The position numbers and the translations under genes were made by a program. Shown piece by piece: positions 46,001 to 54,907 of a stretch of DNA of 64,000 bases. Every line of letters starts with the position of its first letter. Within the stretch, counting starts at the first letter, position 1. Source of the DNA: an uncultured Erythrobacter sp. Its GTDB lineage: Bacteria > Pseudomonadota > Alphaproteobacteria > Sphingomonadales > Sphingomonadaceae. The stretch covers positions 1,116,001 through 1,180,000 of the forward strand of contig CANNCZ010000001.1 of the NCBI GenBank assembly GCA_947503275.1, read 5' to 3'. The notes under the pieces were generated by a model. It made no database searches. It saw only the letters and a list, made by a program, of their open reading frames with translations, and had not been told where the DNA came from.

Positions 46001-46168
46001 CAAGACTTCAGCATTGAAACCGAACGGAGGATCACTGTGGAGGCAGTTTATGCGATGCCATTAACCAGATCTTCTGAGTTCGGAGTGTTTAGTCGCTACG
46101 TCAGCGCAGGTGACACATTCAACGAAGCGGGCGTTATCATGGGCGGCAACTTCAGCATCCGGTTCTGA
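43052..46168 (+). CDS. S8 subtilisin-like serine protease, autotransporter-like, with heptad repeat
   Basis: A 1038-residue surface protein. A signal peptide (1-24, ending AHAQ) is followed by a low-complexity segment, then nine tandem seven-residue repeats (residues 107-169) of the form Asn/Asp-Pro/Ala-Phe-Tyr/Trp-Gly/Arg-Asp-Ile. The subtilase domain has D323 (IVDGS), H349 (GGHGAGVAS) and S538 (SGTSFAAPLVSG). The C-terminal part (about 750-1038) alternates short amphipathic strands and ends FSIRF, a terminal Phe as in outer-membrane beta-barrels. This points to autotransport with the protease exposed or released. Two Cys are near 493 and 498. The TPR-GGDEF-EAL gene follows after 70 bases. 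Confidence 0.88.
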   Translation: MKSVLAHGTASVALMVSLMGTAHAQTHVDAADENTPAPIASTAVIANDSEAATVPAGLLDAHAAIDGTNSELSFSQAPIDITTDLTATSTTHAVVTPRGIVTPRAIDPFYRDINPFYGDINPFYGDIDAFWGHINPFYGDIDAFYRDISPFYGDIDAFWGDINPFYRDIVAFDAENLKALGDFWQQHRSQIDATEELFNSISFTSTGAIVRDGTPDKVMASLRELIAQGEVQFGQAYTSRTGQSFDTLVDEIFARHGANPNHKASIETLTATQRAALYLDWHDTLNLYSGVDAVDHWMPAINWTPAITQIQGNGRDTIIGIVDGSFSADADLGNNVVFSGGHKGEVGGHGAGVASLIAGAHDGHGVMGIAPDVNIVAYNPFSADGTATWDDVADGILSFQTNRLVGLNSYGLASIINLSLGESGYALSQGMADVLARTEIAPMHDDTVFVIAAGNDGITQTTDIEWDFSSDASIILVGSINPASEISSFSNRAGSACLLDNGVCNSGNELYLRTIVAPGEMLLVSDGQGGVVRRSGTSFAAPLVSGAISLLHDRWQWLTDHPDATTEIIFRSARDLGAPGPDEVYGHGLLDVAASQSPLNFNEMQFTLYQRNGSYWRGTGFDAASLVGLGLPEWWETNDVFLTGFETVGDTYRDFSIPASSFTFGKSTNALGRGFERLQDFVNGRFATWINSGGSDSNGDGLPGFTELRSSGNEIAGEWSLRYDAMAPRYTQQGELRMVHGAATLTEPSGRASFTLGHGQGSMALSGNRFGVISDHDPFTGGVNPVLGFASGETFLQAGYMITPGTKVSVGYSENRDEWDEIANVDPQELAIRQALGDRPAQAFTLDIDQQVSDDFSINAQYTRLNEVNALLGTQTATAALLGGGSQTEAMTLSASLDAGSGFTFDVSATGARTHTSQEQLFTSGSAIWSTSAQFTATKNRIFGENDTLRLSIAQPLQVENGSLQLTSEQVVDRLTGERAPVTQDFSIETERRITVEAVYAMPLTRSSEFGVFSRYVSAGDTFNEAGVIMGGNFSIRF
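43370..43558 (+). repeat. Nine in-frame 21-base tandem repeats
   Basis: Nine units of 21 bases encode the heptads DPFYRDI, NPFYGDI, NPFYGDI, DAFWGHI, NPFYGDI, DAFYRDI, SPFYGDI, DAFWGDI and NPFYRDI. Phe3 and Ile7 never change. Position 4 is Tyr or Trp and position 6 is Asp except for one His. Synonymous differences between units show that protein sequence is under selection and the array is not a recent DNA slippage product. A tenth degenerate unit begins VAFDAEN. Confidence 0.9.
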
Positions 46169-46169
46169 A

Positions 46170-46200
46170 CTTTAGTGAACGTCAATTGACGAGACTAAAG
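46170..46200 (+). other. Hairpin between protease and signalling gene
   Basis: CTTTAGT (46170-46176) pairs with ACTAAAG (46194-46200); inside lies the 12-base palindrome CGTCAATTGACG (46180-46191). It starts one base after the protease stop codon. No T run follows, so partial termination, mRNA processing or an operator for a dimeric regulator are possible. Confidence 0.5.
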
Positions 46201-46238
46201 AGAGGACCCGGTGGTTAGGGCAAGAAAGGGGAGGCAGC

Positions 46239-48818
46239 ATGATGAACACGACACATCGGCATCTTTTGATGCTCGCCGCTCCTGTGCTTGTCGCAATCGC
46301 TGCTCCCACATATGCCAGCCCCGCTGTGCAAAATTCCGGTTATGAAGAAGCGATCGGTCAAGCCAAATCGCTGATGATGGCGGATTCAGCCGCGGCGCTT
46401 GAACATGCTCGTGATGCGCATGGCCAAGTTGCGGGCGACACTGATGAAGCCAAACAATCTCGCCTGACCGCTCAATGGCTCGAAGCCGAAGCGTTGATGC
46501 GTCTCAACCGCGCCGATGAAGCAGGCGGGATTATCGAGGCTGCCCTCGCCGAAATCCAAACCAACTTTTCAGGGTCAAAGCTGCACGCGGACCTCATGCG
46601 ATCACAGGCCAGCCTGTATGTCAGTCAAAGCGAATTTGGCGGCGCACTGTCTGCATTCCTTCAAGCGCATGAGCTCTACGAAGCGCTAGGCGAAGATCGC
46701 AGCCGCGCGATTGTATTGCAGAATATTGGCTCGCTCTATTCCGATGCACGCGATTACGAACGCGTGCTCAACTATTATCGCCAAGCGAACGAAGCCTATC
46801 CCGAGGATGCCTCGCTCGCGCTGTCGGCGCACAACAATAAAGGCAACGCACTAAAGGAACTGGGGCGGTTCACCGAAGCCGAAGCTGAGTTCCGCAATGC
46901 ACTTGTCGTGGCAGAGCAGATGGAAAGCCCACTGCTCGAAGCGCGTATTTTGACCAATATCGCCTCCACACAATATCTGGCTGGTGAATTGGCATCGGCA
47001 GATGCAACAGTGCGCAAAGGCCTAGCCATCACCGATTCGAGCGCGTCGGAATGGCAGCCGTTTCTCTATGGTGTGAGAGCACAGGTCGCTGTGGCGCAGG
47101 GCCGTGTTGGTCTTGCTGAAAACTATTTGCGCCGGACATTCCGCGATGAAGAACTCAGCGAAACCTCGCCGTTCTTCCGCGATTTTCATGACACCGCCTA
47201 TCAGGTGTATTCGCAATCTGGCGACTTTGAACAAGCCAACCGCCACCTAACCGCGTTCCACCGGATTGAGACACAGGCGCAAAACCTGTCATCGGCTGCA
47301 AACAATGCGCTGCTTTCTGCGCGCTTTGATGCCGAGAACCGAGACCTGCAAATCGCCAAATTGTCGGTCGAAAAAGAGGCGAATGAAACGCGTCTGGATG
47401 CGGCCAACAATCAGGTGATTTTGCTCAGTTTGACCGTCGCACTGGCCATACTCGCGTTCTTCGCAGCGATGTTGACCCTGCGAACAGCCAATCGCTCTCG
47501 TAAAGAAATCGCAGATGCGAATGCGAAGCTGACCCATGTGATCAAACATGATGCGCTGACACAGCTATTCGCGCGCGACCATTTCCGCACCTTGCTCGAA
47601 GAGGCAAGCGAGCAAGGCTTGCAATCAGGCCAATCAGCAATCCTTGGCTTTGTCGATCTCGACCGCTTCAAGCAGGTCAACGACATGTATGGCCATGCCG
47701 CAGGCGATAAACTGCTGGTGCAGTTTGCCGAGCGTTTCAAAAGAGCTGCTGGCGAAGACGCCGTCATTGGCCGTCTTGGCGGTGATGAATTTGCGATTTT
47801 GATGCCGCCATCCATGAGTATTGATGAGGCGGTCAAAATGTCGCTTTGCCTTATCGATGCGGTGGGTGAGCCCTATACTATCGACGATGACGAGATTCTG
47901 ATCGGCGCTTCAATCGGTCTTACCGAAATCACCGAAGCGGCCTCTGTCAGCTTGCACATGACCAATGCGGATCTAGCGCTTTACGCCGCCAAAGATCGCG
48001 GCCGTGGAACCTGTGTTGTTTACGAACCTGCCATGCGCAAACAGCTTGAAGACCGTTCTGATCTTGAAAGAGACCTCGAAGAAGCGCTTGAACGCGGCGA
48101 GATGTCAATTTCGTATCAGCCTATCGTCAAAGGCGAGCAGCGCGGTGTGATGGCTTACGAGGCGCTGATGCGCTGGACCCATTCGGAACGCGGCATTGTC
48201 CCGCCAAGCGTCTTTATCCCTCTCGCCGAAGAGACGAGGTTGATCGAACCACTGGGCGCATGGATGCTGCAAAGTGCCTGCAATGAAGCGGTGCGTTGGC
48301 CCGATGATATCAAACTCAACGTCAATATCTCGACCTTGCAAATGTCCGATCCGGCATTCCTAGGCACGGTGACAAAGGCGCTCGCGACCAGCGGGCTTGC
48401 CGCAAATCGCCTGATCCTTGAAATGACCGAAAGCCTGGTTCTGGAAATGACTCCTGAGTTGGAGCGGATGGTAGTGAGCCTCAAGCAACTGGGCGTCACC
48501 TTCGCGCTTGATGATTTTGGCTGCGGCTATTCCTCGCTTAACTACATTGAGAAAATGGATTTCTCGATGATCAAGATCGAACGCAAATTCGTCCAATCCG
48601 CCGCTGCCGGTTCACCGCGCAGCAAAGCGGTTGTGACGGCCATCGTCGCACTCGCGCAGTCACTCAATATCGATGTCGCGGCAGAGGGTATCGAAGAACA
48701 AGAACAGGCCGATGCGATGGATGCGCTGGGTTGTTCATGCCTACAAGGGTATCTCTTTGGCCGGCCAAGTGAGTCCGTCGAACTTGGGTCCGATGAAGCG
48801 GAACGCGCCGTCGCTTAA
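46239..48818 (+). CDS. TPR-GGDEF-EAL c-di-GMP signalling protein
   Basis: An 859-residue membrane protein. A signal/anchor (1-26) leads to a periplasmic TPR region (about 35-350, for example IGSLYSDARDYERVLNYYRQA and KGNALKELGRFTEAEAEFRNAL). A transmembrane helix (about 392-412) follows, then GGDEF at 514-518 and EAL at 641-643 (YEALMRW). DDFGCGYSSL and AEGIE in the EAL domain are intact, so both synthesis and breakdown of c-di-GMP are possible. The inhibitory RxxD site before GGDEF is absent. GGAGG at 46230-46234 fits ATG 46242 (7 bases) better than 46239, so the true N-terminus may be one residue shorter. Confidence 0.92.
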   Translation: MMNTTHRHLLMLAAPVLVAIAAPTYASPAVQNSGYEEAIGQAKSLMMADSAAALEHARDAHGQVAGDTDEAKQSRLTAQWLEAEALMRLNRADEAGGIIEAALAEIQTNFSGSKLHADLMRSQASLYVSQSEFGGALSAFLQAHELYEALGEDRSRAIVLQNIGSLYSDARDYERVLNYYRQANEAYPEDASLALSAHNNKGNALKELGRFTEAEAEFRNALVVAEQMESPLLEARILTNIASTQYLAGELASADATVRKGLAITDSSASEWQPFLYGVRAQVAVAQGRVGLAENYLRRTFRDEELSETSPFFRDFHDTAYQVYSQSGDFEQANRHLTAFHRIETQAQNLSSAANNALLSARFDAENRDLQIAKLSVEKEANETRLDAANNQVILLSLTVALAILAFFAAMLTLRTANRSRKEIADANAKLTHVIKHDALTQLFARDHFRTLLEEASEQGLQSGQSAILGFVDLDRFKQVNDMYGHAAGDKLLVQFAERFKRAAGEDAVIGRLGGDEFAILMPPSMSIDEAVKMSLCLIDAVGEPYTIDDDEILIGASIGLTEITEAASVSLHMTNADLALYAAKDRGRGTCVVYEPAMRKQLEDRSDLERDLEEALERGEMSISYQPIVKGEQRGVMAYEALMRWTHSERGIVPPSVFIPLAEETRLIEPLGAWMLQSACNEAVRWPDDIKLNVNISTLQMSDPAFLGTVTKALATSGLAANRLILEMTESLVLEMTPELERMVVSLKQLGVTFALDDFGCGYSSLNYIEKMDFSMIKIERKFVQSAAAGSPRSKAVVTAIVALAQSLNIDVAAEGIEEQEQADAMDALGCSCLQGYLFGRPSESVELGSDEAERAVA

Positions 48819-48830
48819 CCACCGGGCAAT

Positions 48831-49580
48831 TCAAACGCCAGACAGCAACCGCAATCCGACCATGCTGACCAATGCAGCGGTCAACCATCTGATCCATATG
48901 AGCGGCAGGAAACGCACTGCCATCAAGCTGCCAATCTGGCCGCCGACAGCGACCGCAACAAGCAATGGCAGCGCATCGACCATGGCGCCGCCGAACATAG
49001 CTGGGCCATGCTTTAACAGCTGTCCCGCTAGACCGAATGCCGAATTGATGAGGATAAACAGGCTCGCAGTGGCAGCAATCGCGCGCGCATCGCGCCAGCG
49101 TGTCAGATGTAAAAGCGGGGCAAGAAAGATACCCCCGCCTATGCCAACGAGCCCTGCAAGAAAGCCTATCGGCGCTGCGACGAAAGGCATCGCTTTGGCC
49201 CAAGCAGCGGGCTTCTCCTGAACCGCCTCAGCCACAGGGATCAGCATGGTGATGCCGGTCAGGACAAGACTGGCACCCAAAAGCAGCATGAAGGCGTCAC
49301 GGTCAATCGTGATCAGTCCGCCGACAAAGGCCGCAGGCGCTGCGAGCGCGGTCAGCACGAGAGCGCTACGCCATGGGGTCACGCCAGCGCGGGCAAACCG
49401 CACTGTCGCTCCAGCCACTACGACAATATTGCAAGCGAGCGCGACCATTGGCAGGACTCGGTAATCGAGCCCTGAAATCGCCAGCAGCGCTGCATAGGTC
49501 GACCCGCCGCCAAAACCGACGCTGGCATAAAGCAGCGCAGCGGCGAAGAATCCGAATGCAAGCACCGCGATCAGCGGCAT
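48831..49580 (-). CDS. TauE/SafE-family permease
   Basis: A 249-residue inner-membrane protein with eight hydrophobic helices in two related halves. Each half starts with a Gly-rich motif: SVGFGGGSTYAALLAISG near residue 20 and GLVGIGGGIFLAPLLHL near 140. Members export sulfite, sulfonates or other organosulfur anions; the substrate is not visible here. It is convergent with the TPR-GGDEF-EAL gene (12-base gap) and lies 34 bases after secA on the same strand. Confidence 0.88.
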   Translation of the reverse strand: MPLIAVLAFGFFAAALLYASVGFGGGSTYAALLAISGLDYRVLPMVALACNIVVVAGATVRFARAGVTPWRSALVLTALAAPAAFVGGLITIDRDAFMLLLGASLVLTGITMLIPVAEAVQEKPAAWAKAMPFVAAPIGFLAGLVGIGGGIFLAPLLHLTRWRDARAIAATASLFILINSAFGLAGQLLKHGPAMFGGAMVDALPLLVAVAVGGQIGSLMAVRFLPLIWIRWLTAALVSMVGLRLLSGV

Positions 49581-49614
49581 TTTACGCCCGCCCCCTCTCG
49601 CAGATCAGCCGACA

Positions 49615-52377
49615 TCACGCCGGTTGGCGCGCGCCTGCTGCTCCGTGGCAATGCTTGTACTTGTTGCCTGAACCGCATGGGCACGGGGCGTTGCGGCTGA
49701 CTTCGAGGTTGGCATAGGGGTTGTCGGTGTTCGCACCGCCCGGTCCCGATGCAGCACGCGGAGAGCCGGCGAGCGAGCCGAACAATTCGGGCCGCTCTGC
49801 CGATCCATCACCATCCGCCGAGTTGTCGAGCCCTGTCAGCGGATCGATATGACCGGTCAGGAAATCGGGCAAATCAGGCAGCGCCTCCGTTTCCGGCTGA
49901 GCAATGCGCAATTCGGATTTGAACAAGAGCTTGGTCACCTCTTCGCGCAAAGTGTCGAGCATCGATTCAAACAGGCCAAACGCCTCTTGCTTATACTCGT
50001 TAATCGGCTGTTTCTGAGCGATCCCGCGCATCCAGATCACCTGACGCAGCGCATCGAGCGTCGCCAAATGCTCTTTCCAATGGAAGTCGAGCTGACGCAG
50101 CAGAATGTCTTTTTCAACGAGACGCCAGATGCCCGGATCGTTCTTCGCCATTTTGGCATCCATCATCTCATCGGTTTGCGCACGAATGCGCTCTTCAAAG
50201 ATTTCCTGGTCGACCTCGTCCTCTTCCAACCAGTCATCGATTGGCGGCGCAATGCCAAAGACTGTATCGAGCTTTTCCTTGAGCCCCTCAATATCCCATT
50301 GTTCAGGGTACGAACCGGGAGGGCAGTTGGTGGCGATGATCGAATTGATCGTGTCATGGCGCATATCGACGGTCACATCATCGACCGCCTCGCTGTCCAT
50401 AATTTCAGCGCGCTGTTCGTAGATCACTTTGCGCTGATCATTCATTACATCGTCGTATTGCACGACCTGTTTACGCGTATCGTAATTGCGCGATTCCACT
50501 TTTTTCTGAGCTGTTTCAATGGCTTTGGACAGCCACTTGGACCCGATCGCCTCGCCATCTTCAAGGTTTGAGTTCATCATCTTGGAGAACAAAGTGTCGG
50601 GACCAAAGATACGCAACAGGTCATCTTCAAGGCACAGATAGAACCGCGAAAGACCCGGATCACCCTGACGGCCAGAGCGCCCGCGCAACTGGTTATCGAT
50701 CCGGCGCGATTCGTGGCGTTCAGTGCCCAAAACGAACAGGCCGCCCGCTTCCAGAACTTTTGCCTTCTCCGCTGCGGTCTCTTCTTTGATCTTGGCAATC
50801 GCGGCCTCTTTCGCAGGGCCTTCCTCCATCGCGCCGCATTCATCTTCGATGCGGAACTCAAGGTTGCCGCCCAGTTGAATATCGGTCCCGCGACCCGCCA
50901 TATTGGTGGCAATAGTCACCGCGCCAATGCGCCCGGCCTGCGCCACAATATGTGCCTCACGTTCGTGTTGACGCGCGTTGAGAACTTCGTGCTTCACACC
51001 CTCTTTATCGAGGAACTGGCTGAGCAACTCGGACTTTTCGATGGAGACTGTGCCGACCAAAATAGGCTGACCGATCTCATTCTTTTCGCCAATCGCCTTT
51101 GCAATGGCTTGGAATTTGTCCATCGTGTTTTTGTAAAATTCGTCTTCCTCATCGACCCGACTGACGGGCAGATTGGTAGGAATTTCAACGACATTGACCT
51201 TGTAAATGTCCCAGAATTCGGACGCTTCCGTCGCCGCGGTCCCGGTCATGCCCGAAAGTTTTGGATACATGCGGAAATAGTTCTGGAACGTGATCGAGGC
51301 CATCGTCTGGTTCTCAGGCTCAATTTTGACGCCTTCCTTGGCCTCTACCGCCTGATGAAGACCGTTGGACCAGCGCCGCCCGTCCATCATCCGTCCAGTA
51401 AACTCATCAATGATCACGATCTTGTCGTCTTTGACGATGTAATGATCGTCGCGCTTGAACATATGCACCGCTTTGAGCGCCTGATCGAGGTGATGGACCA
51501 CCTGCGTGTTTTCAACGTCGTAAAGGTTCTCTGTCTCCAGTAAGCCTTTCTCGATCAGGATCGCTTCGACCTTGTCCAATCCATCTTCGTTGAGCTGGAT
51601 GTTCTTGGTCTTCTCATCCTTATCATACCAGTCTTCAGGGATCTCTTTGGCGACCTCGTCAAGCTTGGCATACAGGTCCGATTTATCTTCGGTCGGACCA
51701 GAAATGATCAACGGCGTGCGAGCCTCGTCGATCAGGATCGAGTCAACCTCATCAACGATGGAGAAGTTGAAAGGACGTTGCACCATGGCGCCGCGATCAT
51801 GCTTCATATTGTCGCGAAGATAGTCGAAGCCAAATTCGTTATTGGTGCCGTAAGTAATGTCGGCATTATACGCGTCGCGCTTATCCAATTCTTCCATATT
51901 GGGGACGATCACGCCGACGCTCAAACCCAGCCATGTATAAAGCTGCCCCATCCACTCAGCATCGCGCCGTGCGAGGTAGTCATTGACGGTCACGACGTGC
52001 ACGCCCTTGCCCTCAATCCCGTTGAGATAAACCGCGAGCGTCGCCATCAGCGTCTTACCCTCGCCCGTGCGCATCTCTGCGATCTCACCACGATGCAGGA
52101 CGATGCCGCCGATCAACTGAACGTCGAAATGACGCATCCCGAACACGCGCATCGACGCTTCTCGCACAGTGGCGAAAGCTTCGGGCATGATATCATCGAG
52201 AGTCGCACCGCCATCCAACTGTTCGCGGAATTTGTCAGTTTGCGCTTTCAACGCTTCATCAGACAAGCCTTGCATCATCGGCTCTAGCGCGTTGATTTTA
52301 TCAACCTGCTTGCCGAGCGTTTTGACATAGCGGTCATTGGATGAACCGAAGACGGATTTGACGAGTTTATCGAACAT
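49615..52377 (-). CDS. secA: Preprotein translocase ATPase SecA
   Basis: A 920-residue motor driving proteins through Sec[16 protein letters not shown] (Walker A), [16 protein letters not shown] (Walker B), [21 protein letters not shown], the [11 protein letters not shown] motif and the long helical C-half are present. The tail ends in the zinc motif [14 protein letters not shown], which binds SecB and lipid. ATG 52377 begins the conserved [16 protein letters not shown]; 38 upstream in-frame residues are not family-like. The chain is longer than the 901 of E. coli because of an acidic, Pro/Gly-rich linker before the zinc motif. Confidence 0.97.
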   Translation of the reverse strand: MFDKLVKSVFGSSNDRYVKTLGKQVDKINALEPMMQGLSDEALKAQTDKFREQLDGGATLDDIMPEAFATVREASMRVFGMRHFDVQLIGGIVLHRGEIAEMRTGEGKTLMATLAVYLNGIEGKGVHVVTVNDYLARRDAEWMGQLYTWLGLSVGVIVPNMEELDKRDAYNADITYGTNNEFGFDYLRDNMKHDRGAMVQRPFNFSIVDEVDSILIDEARTPLIISGPTEDKSDLYAKLDEVAKEIPEDWYDKDEKTKNIQLNEDGLDKVEAILIEKGLLETENLYDVENTQVVHHLDQALKAVHMFKRDDHYIVKDDKIVIIDEFTGRMMDGRRWSNGLHQAVEAKEGVKIEPENQTMASITFQNYFRMYPKLSGMTGTAATEASEFWDIYKVNVVEIPTNLPVSRVDEEDEFYKNTMDKFQAIAKAIGEKNEIGQPILVGTVSIEKSELLSQFLDKEGVKHEVLNARQHEREAHIVAQAGRIGAVTIATNMAGRGTDIQLGGNLEFRIEDECGAMEEGPAKEAAIAKIKEETAAEKAKVLEAGGLFVLGTERHESRRIDNQLRGRSGRQGDPGLSRFYLCLEDDLLRIFGPDTLFSKMMNSNLEDGEAIGSKWLSKAIETAQKKVESRNYDTRKQVVQYDDVMNDQRKVIYEQRAEIMDSEAVDDVTVDMRHDTINSIIATNCPPGSYPEQWDIEGLKEKLDTVFGIAPPIDDWLEEDEVDQEIFEERIRAQTDEMMDAKMAKNDPGIWRLVEKDILLRQLDFHWKEHLATLDALRQVIWMRGIAQKQPINEYKQEAFGLFESMLDTLREEVTKLLFKSELRIAQPETEALPDLPDFLTGHIDPLTGLDNSADGDGSAERPELFGSLAGSPRAASGPGGANTDNPYANLEVSRNAPCPCGSGNKYKHCHGAAGARQPA

Positions 52378-52515
52378 GGAAGAAGCGGCCTTTGGATGGT
52401 CTTGTCGATGCGGGCTCGCATTTCGTGCGGGCTCGTATGAATGGCTAACAATGTGGGGATGTCCGCGCGGCAGACCGCCTGCGCGTAACAAGGGAGAAGG
52501 AGTTTTTGGGCCGCG

Positions 52516-52791
52516 CTACTCGTGCGCGCGCTCAACACCCATGATCAGTGGTGCACGAAGCGATCTCGGCGCAGAAACAGCATTCCGCTGACTGCGCGTA
52601 TCGTTGCTGCGAGCTTTTGATTTCGCGAGCCTTTTGGCCCGGTACTCACGCGTTTCTACGCCGCAACCATCGCTCGCCGATTGGCTTGCATCAACGGAGG
52701 ACGAAGGCGCAGCAAATGACGCATTTGCCGGAGCGCTGAGAGCAGCGAGGCCCGAAAGCAGGGCCAAAAGAGCAAACAATTTACGCGTCAT
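52516..52791 (-). CDS. Small predicted secreted protein upstream of secA
   Basis: A 91-residue frame with a convincing signal peptide (MTRKLFALLALLSGLAALSAPANAS, cut near 24). The mature part is short, Ser/Arg-rich and basic (EYRAKRLAKSKARSNDTRSQ). It lies on the secA strand, 138 bases before the secA start. No ribosome-binding site is clear. The signal sequence is unlikely to arise by chance, but there is no known family, so it is a moderate call. Confidence 0.5.
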   Translation of the reverse strand: MTRKLFALLALLSGLAALSAPANASFAAPSSSVDASQSASDGCGVETREYRAKRLAKSKARSNDTRSQRNAVSAPRSLRAPLIMGVERAHE

Positions 52792-52873
52792 ATTGTGTCA
52801 AATAGTGGCAAAGCGTCTCCACGTCTACCGTGCAGCCACGGATATAGACGCAAAGTGGCCCCATGTTCCCCGC

Positions 52874-53590
52874 CTATTCCTCCAAATCGCTGACTACGAC
52901 AACGATCGCGACGTTCACTCGCTTGTCTACCGGATGGCCGTTCTCATCACGAAATGGTGCCTGAGCAGGGCGATTTATACCCGGACATGGCTCTTCCTCC
53001 ATGGTTCGACGCATCCCTCGACTAATCTCACCTGACACTTCGATAACTTCACAATCGGTCGCTTTTCCCATTGCCGTGAGTGTGTATTCAACATTGATCG
53101 TGGCAGTCCCGGGAAATTCCGGCTCTCGCTTACTCCAGACCTGATGATCGCGATGTTCACCCGCGATGCGGCTACCATCTCTATCAGTTGCTGGCCGGAA
53201 TTGCGCGCGCTCCAACGCGATTTCGCATGTCTTTGCGTCGAGCAGCTCGGAGCCAGAGCTCTCCAAAATCGTACAATCGGTCACGCCGCCTTCGGCGTCG
53301 ACAGCTAGGCTGTAATAGACCGAGCCCTCTTCATCTGCGACCCACGCTTCGGGCGGGTAGTCACCTGGCATCATCTGAAGAGAGCTGAACTCGATCAATT
53401 CTGGTTTTGGAGAATAGACCAGTTCCTCAGCAGGTAGTTGAATTTGAACGTCCGGTGGTGATGTCTGATTTGCAGCGGCATCCGCAGCCTCAATAGCAGC
53501 TTCGACAGCGTCGGCGGCGGCATCTTGAGCAGAGAGCGGCCCAGCTATGCACAACGCAACAATTCCAAATGTGTTCAGTGTTTTGTTCAT
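52874..53590 (-). CDS. Periplasmic protein with TonB_C-like domains
   Basis: A 238-residue protein. Signal peptide MNKTLNTFGIVALCIAGPLSAQ is followed by an Ala/Asp/Glu-rich spacer. A TonB C-terminal-like domain lies at about 80-160 (YPPEAWVADEEGSVYYSLAVDAEGGVTDC), and a second, weaker copy at about 165-238 (TINVEYTLTAMGKATDCEV). Each copy has the family VxxC pattern plus a later Cys. Normal TonB has an N-terminal membrane anchor and Pro-rich spacer; neither is here, so this is unlikely to be an energy transducer. It is divergent from argJ with 90 bases between. Confidence 0.75.
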   Translation of the reverse strand: MNKTLNTFGIVALCIAGPLSAQDAAADAVEAAIEAADAAANQTSPPDVQIQLPAEELVYSPKPELIEFSSLQMMPGDYPPEAWVADEEGSVYYSLAVDAEGGVTDCTILESSGSELLDAKTCEIALERAQFRPATDRDGSRIAGEHRDHQVWSKREPEFPGTATINVEYTLTAMGKATDCEVIEVSGEISRGMRRTMEEEPCPGINRPAQAPFRDENGHPVDKRVNVAIVVVVSDLEE

Positions 53591-53680
53591 GGTCGCCCCC
53601 TTAACCGCAAACACCTTAATGTATCGCAACCCGCTTTGGCCAATTGCAGCGCGCGGCCAACCCTATTACGGCGCAGTGCA

Positions 53681-54907
53681 ATGGAACTGACACGCTCACC
53701 ACTGGCCCGCCCCTTTCCCGAAATGCCCGAAATTTCCGGTGTGACGCTGCGCGTGTCGCGTGCACAATATAAAGATTGGGATCGCGCCGATCTGACATTC
53801 ATAGAGTTGGATGAAGGCACTGCGGTCGCGGGCGTTTTCACCCAAAGCGCCTGCGCATCATCCGAAGTTGAGCTTGGCCGCGAACAAGTCGCGACCGGAA
53901 CCGCGCGCGCGCTGATCGTGAATGCGGGCAATTCCAACGCCTTTACCGGGTATCGCGGGCGTGAGGCCGTGGAGGCTATTCAGGCGCAGGTTAGCGAAGC
54001 GCTTGGCTGCGAACCCGGCGATATCCTGGTGTCTTCAACCGGCGTGATCGGCGTCCCCTTACCCCAAGACAAAGCGCGCGAGGGCGTTACGGCGGCTGTA
54101 ACGGCAGCTCCATGCGGATGGGAGGATGCAGCTTTGGCAATCACCACCACCGACACATTTGCGAAGGGGGTGCACAATTCCGCGATCGTCGGCGAGACGC
54201 GCGTTGCGTTGGCCGGGATTATCAAAGGCTCTGGTATGATAGCGCCGGATATGGCGACGATGCTCGGATATATGTTCACCGATGCGAACATTGCGCCGGC
54301 ATTCCTGCAAGAATTATTGACCGCTGCGAACTTGAAAAGTTTCAGCTGCATCACTGTCGATGGCGACACCTCAACCAGCGACACTGTCTTGGCCTTCGCC
54401 ACAGGCAAAGCGGACCATGCACAAGTCACCGGGTGGGACAGCCCTGGCGCCTACGCATTTGCTGCCGCTCTCTCCGATATGTGCGACCAACTCGCCCAAT
54501 TGGTGGTGCGCGATGGCGAGGGGGCGACGAAGTTCATCACCATCCGCGTCTCTGGCGCAGTGAGCGATGAAAGCGCGCGGTGCGTTGGGCTCAGCATTGC
54601 GAACTCCCCGCTCGTCAAAACTGCGATTGCAGGCGAAGATGCAAATTGGGGCCGCGTAGTGATGGCTGTTGGCAAAGCAGGCCAACCTGCAGACCGCGAC
54701 AAGCTCTCGATTGCATTTGGCGGTGTTTGGGCTGCGCGTGATGGCCTGCCGGTGGATGACTATGACGAGGCACCTGTTGCGGAGCATCTAAAAGGCGAAG
54801 AAATCGACCTCGCGGTGGAACTGGGCATGGGCGAAGGCTCTGCGCGAGTTTGGACATGTGACCTCACCCACGGCTATATCTCAATCAATGCGGATTACCG
54901 CTCATGA
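53681..54907 (+). CDS. argJ: Glutamate N-acetyltransferase / amino-acid acetyltransferase
   Basis: A 408-residue bifunctional arginine-biosynthesis enzyme recycling the acetyl group from N-acetylornithine to glutamate. The autocleavage nucleophile is T193 in PDMATMLGY, and the oxyanion-hole residues T120-G121 lie in SSTGVIG. It should be processed into alpha and beta chains. ATG 53681 fits the N-terminus; an in-frame extension of 52 residues overlaps the divergent promoter. The stop overlaps the next ATG by four bases. Confidence 0.95.
   Translation: MELTRSPLARPFPEMPEISGVTLRVSRAQYKDWDRADLTFIELDEGTAVAGVFTQSACASSEVELGREQVATGTARALIVNAGNSNAFTGYRGREAVEAIQAQVSEALGCEPGDILVSSTGVIGVPLPQDKAREGVTAAVTAAPCGWEDAALAITTTDTFAKGVHNSAIVGETRVALAGIIKGSGMIAPDMATMLGYMFTDANIAPAFLQELLTAANLKSFSCITVDGDTSTSDTVLAFATGKADHAQVTGWDSPGAYAFAAALSDMCDQLAQLVVRDGEGATKFITIRVSGAVSDESARCVGLSIANSPLVKTAIAGEDANWGRVVMAVGKAGQPADRDKLSIAFGGVWAARDGLPVDDYDEAPVAEHLKGEEIDLAVELGMGEGSARVWTCDLTHGYISINADYRS

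Noticed and set aside
50713..51543. 276-residue plus-strand frame opposite secA (and a similar one at 49849-50571)
   Set aside because: secA is unmistakable on the minus strand; the plus-strand frames have no signal, domain or ribosome-binding site.
53525..53680. N-terminal extension of argJ by 52 residues
   Set aside because: It overlaps the divergent TonB_C-like gene and shows no family similarity.
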